DNA from: Echinostoma caproni
Lineage: Eukaryota > Platyhelminthes > Trematoda > Plagiorchiida > Echinostomatidae
DNA length: 64,000 nt
Assembly: GCA_900618425.1 (NCBI GenBank)
Contig: UZAN01039451.1
Coordinates: 42,173 to 106,172, forward strand
Direction: 5' to 3'
Position numbers and translations under genes: made by a program
Part shown: piece by piece, positions 57,320 to 64,000 of the stretch
How positions within the stretch are numbered: position 1 is the first letter of the stretch
Layout: each line of letters opens with the position of its first letter
The notes under the pieces: generated by a model
Seen by the model: the letters and a program-made list of their open reading frames with translations, nothing else
Database searches by the model: none
Told to the model about the DNA's origin: nothing

Positions 57320-60300
57320 CGGTCATCACAAATAGTTTCATGGTTTTTGATCCTAAATTACTTTAAAGTGATTTATTCAAAGCACCCATAGCATACATGT
57401 GAAATTCACCATACATTTTGCAATTTAAGTTCCCCGAGTATCAAATCAATATATGGGGTCATATTTCGCGTTATCGCATTGATCCCATCAGAGGTGCCCA
57501 ACACGTACTGTAAAAGCCTCATAACCTCATAGCGTCTTCTGTGAAATTAGGCTCAAACAACTTGATGTGATACCCGGACATCTCAAAATGATATTCGGAC
57601 AACGAGAACTGCAAAAAGTTTAGACGATCACCATTCGGCATAAGTTTATGAACCTCTTGTCGATTCATGGGGGCAGACGATATTGTAACCACGCCCTCCT
57701 TCAGTCACAGGCCCTAAATCTCATGACATGTGTGGGTCGTTTGCCTTACCCGCATCCACCTCTTGATAATTAGCACGATGCTGTGTTCCGCTGATATCGA
57801 TGGGACATACTTGATCGTGATACAAGCGTTACTATCACCCACATTCACCATCAGTTGGTGAACTTTTGCCGGATTATATTTCACTTTCATGTTACCACCC
57901 TAGAAACACGCTTGATTTCGCAATCCTAATTTCATAATCCATGATTACTGTCTTGCGCACATCGAAATCTAAATATGTCATATGAGTTGTTGGAAGATCG
58001 TCTAAAACAAGTCATGTCAGTTAAGTTCAATTAATACAAATATAAGTTATGACACATCAGGTTGATCAGAGAATGCCAATCTGAGTTGTGTAATTTCTTC
58101 TGTACACAATGAAATGAAGGCACAGTGCAAAATGAACTGATGTTTCACTGACTGACCTTTCAATCTCGTATAGCTAGGGGGAATCAGTAATGAGCAAAAA
58201 TCGGATGAGTGACCAAACAGTCAAATGAATATTCGGGATTTCATGGTGTGGTCCTGCTTGAATGCAAGGACACATGATCTGCGATCTGTCTGAGATGCCA
58301 CTAGATCACCGTTTGTTTGAGCATTGAAGATTCGAAAAACATCAAAAGATTTTGAATGTGAGAAAACTCGAGCTGTGTTTGTACCTATTCACTACGTTGC
58401 TTGCCTGTGTTTGTTAGACCAGAATTTCAGGTTATTTTTAGAGAAACGGTTTCAGTGATTTCTACCTGCTTGTGAATGTGTTTGTTACGCACGGACCTCG
58501 CGCATACACCTACAAACACGAACAGCACCGAACAGATCTTGAGATGTACGGACCATCTTGATTTGCATATGTTCTTCACTCCGTGGTTTTCGCGCATACC
58601 AGTGAAGCACTGGTTCAAACAGACACACGAGAAGATAACTCATTCCGGTCCGTTTTAGACATCACACTGAATGAAACTGGCTTGTTGATGTGGTTCATCG
58701 AATCATGCTATGACCCAGCACAACTCAATGCTCTAACTATTGATGCGTACATTGTATGCCTGTGTGTGTGCTTGTGTGCGCAGACGCCAGACATCAGAAG
58801 GGATTTTGAATCAAACACAACAGCCATGAAGTTATTTGCCTTCCTTGCACACATACGAACATGGATGTATAAATACAATGTCAACCATCCCCTCCTTGTT
58901 CACAGTTGTCTCAACAGCCACTGCATTCATTTGTAGATATCCTGCTGTGAACAAAACTTCATAGGGTTCGTGAGAACAAAATTATTTGCCTAAAATCCCG
59001 TTGTTTGGTTAGCGTGCTCTGATACACACACAGACACACAGAGAGTTCTGAATGCATCAATTCCCCATGCGTGGTTCATTAGTGAGGTTCAACCGACTGC
59101 GCTGTGCCGTCCATTCTGTTGCGGGGAGGGTATGCTGTTTGGAGAGATTGGTAAAGAAACGAGGTATACTAAACCAACTGATTTGTCTGCCCACTGAACT
59201 GGACTTTACACATTGTCCTCCTACTTTCATCTCTCGCTATCTCCCGCTCTGTGCTCACTCCCCCCCCCCACGCCCAATCTTGATTGTCCGAACTTCATAG
59301 TGGCATCTGGTTTGCGCGACGTGCGTGTGTGTGACTTGGGCCGATTCCCCTCTCTTTAATTGGATTGGGTTGGATTCCGAAAATCCACCACGCGCATGCC
59401 ACTGGTTTTCCACGGCAGAGTAACAGTGCTGCTACAGCACACAAATGTGGATACGCATCACAAACGTTGTTGGTTGTCTAACAAAGTTTACCTCAGTTGT
59501 TGTTGTTTGATTGCTTCTATTGGTCATATGATTAGTGGATCCCCAAACGACAAACGCGGTATGGATGCAGTATTTCGCATTGTTGATGGAGTTGATATTA
59601 CCACCATAATAATATCAAACTGTGTAGTGCAATCGATCTACCGGAATTTCTGACTGAGCGTGGATAACTGAAAGATTTGTAGGAATTTATGATTCAAGTT
59701 TTATTTCCCTAGTGCTCTCCTATCTCGCTACACACACAGGTTGAGCGAGTGACACATGCGAGCAATCAGCCGTACGCGCATAGCCAGCATGATTTCACAA
59801 TTGAATTAGTCGTGTGTGTAGTGGGTGGTGCGTGTGCAGCTGAAGGATGACGGCAATGTGAGTTCGAAAGTTGGCATACACACATCTTACTCAAGCCGTA
59901 GAAAGTTTGAGGAAAGGGACTATTTGTTTTACAATCAGGAATTGAAAAGTGTTCCTCAATAAGGGAGTTTCTCTACATCCCGATCACCCCGTTTATCTGT
60001 TCTCAAGTCCGGGTGTTTATTTCTGTTGTTACACACCTTGAAAAACTCTGATTAGCAGAACAACAGTGTTGCGTTGGCATTTTTAACCATAATAATTTAG
60101 TTAATCTGTGAACTTAAATAGGCAGATGCGATAAGGAAATAGTTTAGAATAACATTTTCAGCCTGGGAAAGTGCAATCAATTATTGTGCGACAAAACAAC
60201 AGAAAAAAACGGAGGAAAATTTGCCAGTTCAAGTCAGATCAAATAATTGTAAACAGAAAACTATGATCAGTAATTGCTACCTAAAGTTGAAATGACGCGC

Positions 60301-63300
60301 AAACATAGCATGGTTGTACTGATTAAATTCACCAACAAAATCAAAGCTAACTGCATTATAAGCTTCCAATTAATAATCTCAATGTTAGGATTCTGGCGAA
60401 GTAGGAACCCACCGAGGATTTTTGTTATTTATGTGCCGTAGTTCTGCACAATTGTGCTCGTTGAGTATGTGGTATGGTGCATTTTTGATTCAGGCATTGT
60501 GAAGAGCATGAGGTAAACGGCAGGAATTTGGTGTTGGTATGTTCTACGAGCTGGAAGTGATGTTCGCTGACGTTTCGTAGCTAGGCTAGGCAAAATCATC
60601 AGTGTAACTTGCACTTCAAGGGACACCCAACACAGCTGATCAATGGTCGACTGATATGATATCGAAATGTAGGGCCATACCACTACGCCACCGAAATCGT
60701 TTTTCCCCTCCAACATCGAAAAGCGAGTGATGAATCGAATACTACGGGTGTTTGTATGAGCTTTGAAGGCAATCTAAGCTGATCAACAAACTGTCCGGGA
60801 TTGTCGTACCTGGCTCTAAGGCACTTTAGTCTACTTAAGTGTGTCTGTCCCAGACTTAATCCAACGCTGCTCCGGGGTTTGTTACAGTCGCCTACACACT
60901 GAGTATATCATCCAGTTTGAAATCCGTGACTAAAACGCAATCGCANCGGAATACCCACAAAGAATACCCATCAAGATGGTTAAGGAACCACGTTGGAGTA
61001 GCTGTATGGAGAAACCACAATCATTAAGTTTAGATTTCATTTCACATCTTTAAATTCTAGTAAAACTTTGGTGCATTATACACAACAGAACTCTAATCTT
61101 TCTTGTTGACCGTCACCAAAATTGCCTCTCACAACTCAACTTTGGGAAGATTAATTTAATGTATTGCTCCAAATCGCAAGTAAATGACAGTATATTTCAT
61201 TTGCCCTCAGGGTGAACCCAAACTAAATTTTCTTCCCACTTTAACTCAAGTCAAAAGTGTCCTTTATTCATCCATTGTGGGTAGAATTTTCAGTGGAAAA
61301 AAGAAATCACTTTTGCTTTGACATAAATGATATTAAAATGGATTTAAATATATGACACACGGTACCTAGACAATAATGAGGCGTAACGGAGAACCCGTAG
61401 AAATTGTAGAAAACTGCACCGTTTATGCACTCATAAGTAGGGACTTGATGAGCCATTGGAATTCTTTTGAAAGTGTATGATAGAGTAAAACCATGTGAAA
61501 TTTTTGTATGTGAAACTGCTTACGGTATTTCTCATCTCATTTCTTCCTGAAAAACCATTTATTTGAGGAAAACTCTCTGTGATACTAGAAAAGCATCAGC
61601 TTGTAAGCATTTCCTATAATAGAAAGACTTTCATACGGTTCTAGTGTGTCACAATCTCATAAATATGGCACACAGGCAATCATAGAAACTGCCCTAAATT
61701 CACAAACATGTCAGTATAAAGGTGCAATTTGCGAATCTCTACATCGATTTTCCCAGATGACATAAGCTATCATCCTTTGGATCTGGGAATCGTCTGTAGT
61801 AATAAACTCACCGCTGTATAACGTTTTTATGTATTTGTGCTTTTTGCTGGCACTTTGTTCGCATTTTTGCTCCAAGAAATTAGTTGGATACTTGTTTATT
61901 CTTCCTAAAGAAGTATGGTGTTTGAAATCACTCAGTTTTGTAGTTCAGAATGAAATGGAAATTTATCAATCAGTCAGAAAATCGAACTGTTGAAAACAGG
62001 AACGAAATTCACTGAGGGTTATATGCCAAAGACATTTAGCGCACTGAAGAACACTGAGAATGTTGTATCAAACAATAAGTGATTGAACTATACTGAGTGG
62101 CTCTCAAACAAAAAAAAATTCTGTGACAGAGTGATACTGTTTACCAAACCCCATAGGCACCAAGTATGTGAATGGCTTGACGCGTTAACCTTGCTTTGGT
62201 GAAAATCCCTACCGCTTTCATTGAGTATAATAGTCAATTCGACTGCAAAATTCACATTATTATAGATACGAATAAAAGATCCTTGTTGCATTATGCAATC
62301 GAATGTTTGTGATCCTTCTACTCAGATCATGCTCAGTTTCAATCTTGTTTTGCTACAATCGTCAGACTGTCATTCGGATATTCTGAAACTTTTTTCAGTC
62401 CTGGGAGGGATAGTGACCTTGGTGATCTCGTGGACCGGATAGACAACAGCGATAACTTCAACAATAATAACACTGTTCTTAAGCCTCCCCCTCCAACCCC
62501 TCAGATGTGCGCGCCGAGCGATCTATCGTTAACAGAGAACAGATGGACAGACTACAGGGCACTTGAAGTGCCGCAGGGTATACGCCTGACTGAACATAGT
62601 ATTTTATCACTCGATTGCTTCCGTGGTCGAGTCGGCTTTGGAAAACGTGGGACTGGGAATCGAAGGGGTGGGGGAATAGGTTGGGAGGCCTGAGGAAAGA
62701 AAACCTTTGGGATAATGGAGTAAGGCACATAATTTCTGTCTATGGCTAAATTGGTCTACCTTAGGGGGCCGCCAATGGTCAATGGCGAAACGGACCTGAA
62801 CTTGGTGATATTTTTCAGGTGGAAAATACCGAACTGGAGGTGACTTGTTAGCGGTCTTTTCGGTCTGTGGGCATATATGCAGAAGGGTGGGTATTAACTG
62901 GTCAGATGTCCCTATAGTTTGAGCAAAATAAGGCAAAAGGACAGATGGAGGAAGGTAGACAAGAGTAAAGTTGAGGGTGTGCATGCGGACGTGGAATGAC
63001 ATAATTCCCTTAACTCTCAGTATTTAACACACTTAGTAGCCTCAGGTCGCACGAGCAGTATATTTGCCTTGGCTATGGCGATAAGTGTCGCGGAGCAGGT
63101 TGTGACGATCCACTTCAGTTTGGATGGGACTTCAGGGCAAATGACCGCAATGTGGACAGTGTTGTTTGCCCTCAACACTGCTCAGTTATTGGGAACGATG
63201 ACGGTTAGTTACCGAAACAGGAATGTGTTTGAGGTCAGAGTTCGATACAAAAACAATAGGAAATCGATGATATTAAAGCAATGCTCATGCCTAGAGCTGA

Positions 63301-64000
63301 ATTAGAAACGAATGCTATTTAGCGTTTTATACATTAGAGTCCAATTCGTGCACAAGAATGTGAATCTTATAATGTAAAGGGAAATCAATTGAAGCACAAA
63401 GAACGGGGTGGGATGAGGAGCAGAAATCAACTAGCAAGTTGTACAACTAGCATAAGACCAAATTGGATACAGAAGAGTATACGCAGTACCAAGACACCAG
63501 GATAGTAACTGGCAAACGGCATACGGAAGACAGACAGACAGTCGATGAATATAAAGGTAACATGATGATGGAAATGTGCATCAAATGGTGAAGACAAGAA
63601 CCGTCAAAGAAAAAGTAGACCGTCGTACATCAAAACATCTGAGTGTNNNGATTGAGAGTAAAAGTGTGACGGGTGTGTGCGAAATCTAAGGCGAGTAGAG
63701 AGAGCAACTTATCGACAAAGAATGAAACGTTCGCAAAAGAACTCATTCAGACAGCTTGATAAAGAATCATGCTACCAGAAAGGACAACGTAAGGGCGCGG
63801 ATAATGTGGCGGGGATGATTAGAATCTATTTACAAGAAAAAGACAAGAACAGTGCGGAACGAAATGCACTGAAAAAAACCTGATAATTAGGCGCAGAAAA
63901 AACGTCAATCAAAACATCACGGGAAAATTACAAGCCAACCGAACGTAAAGAATGATCGGATATTTTCTCTGAATGCAATGGCCTTGTTCACGAATGTACC
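57320..64000. other. Intergenic, no gene identified
   Basis: Low-complexity CA-rich patches near 59020-59045 and 59700-59900. A G+C-richer patch at about 62430-63300 has overlapping open frames on both strands, none recognisable; it may be old transposon DNA. The purine-rich right end (from 63600) is unassigned, with Ns at 63647-63649. Confidence 0.5.

Overview
This is an A+T-rich eukaryotic, non-coding-dominated window, most likely from a parasitic flatworm (trematode, schistosome-like). Two things point there. It carries short tRNA-headed repeats containing hammerhead ribozyme cores of the type known from the schistosome Sm-alpha SINE family. Its main gene also has the architecture of a flatworm micro-exon gene (MEG): a signal-peptide exon followed by very short symmetrical exons. 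The species assignment is an inference.

Region 89-42005 (minus strand) is the dominant feature: one gene that reads right to left and runs off the left edge. It starts with a TATA box and a signal-peptide exon (41945-42005), followed by a few non-repetitive micro-exons (12 and 15 nt, plus two or three possible ones). Then come 51 tiny exons, 44 of 9 nt and 7 of 6 nt, lying between 34678 and 89 and separated by introns of about 0.12 to 2.3 kb. Every micro-exon is in phase 1 and ends with a glycine codon plus one base, so each 9-nt exon supplies exactly one collagen triplet (X-Y-Gly). Read in order with no stop codon, they give a typical collagen triple helix: Pro before Gly in 24 of 44 triplets, Arg or Lys in 9, and triplets such as PPG, ERG, PRG, EPG and LKG. 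The 6-nt exons give Gly-X-Gly interruptions. About 0.53 kb of certain coding sequence is spread over 41.9 kb. The C-terminal end and 3' UTR are outside the window.

The introns contain repeats: SINE relics near 1085-1200, 6440-6590 and 35609-35735, and a dead mariner-type transposase near 34178-34378. Region 42110-43300 is the gene's upstream flank. Region 44228-45490 holds a decayed Ty3/gypsy integrase with its C-terminal tail (minus strand), with G+C-richer probable element sequence to about 43300. Region 45500-64000 shows no gene I can identify. It has four further hammerhead repeats and one degenerate copy, a different tRNA-derived SINE (50337-50517), a diverged tandem duplication (55709-56310), microsatellites and featureless A+T-rich DNA.

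The collagen exon calls come from reading splice motifs by eye. They rest on consistency of phase, length, splice sites and protein sense, not on transcript evidence.
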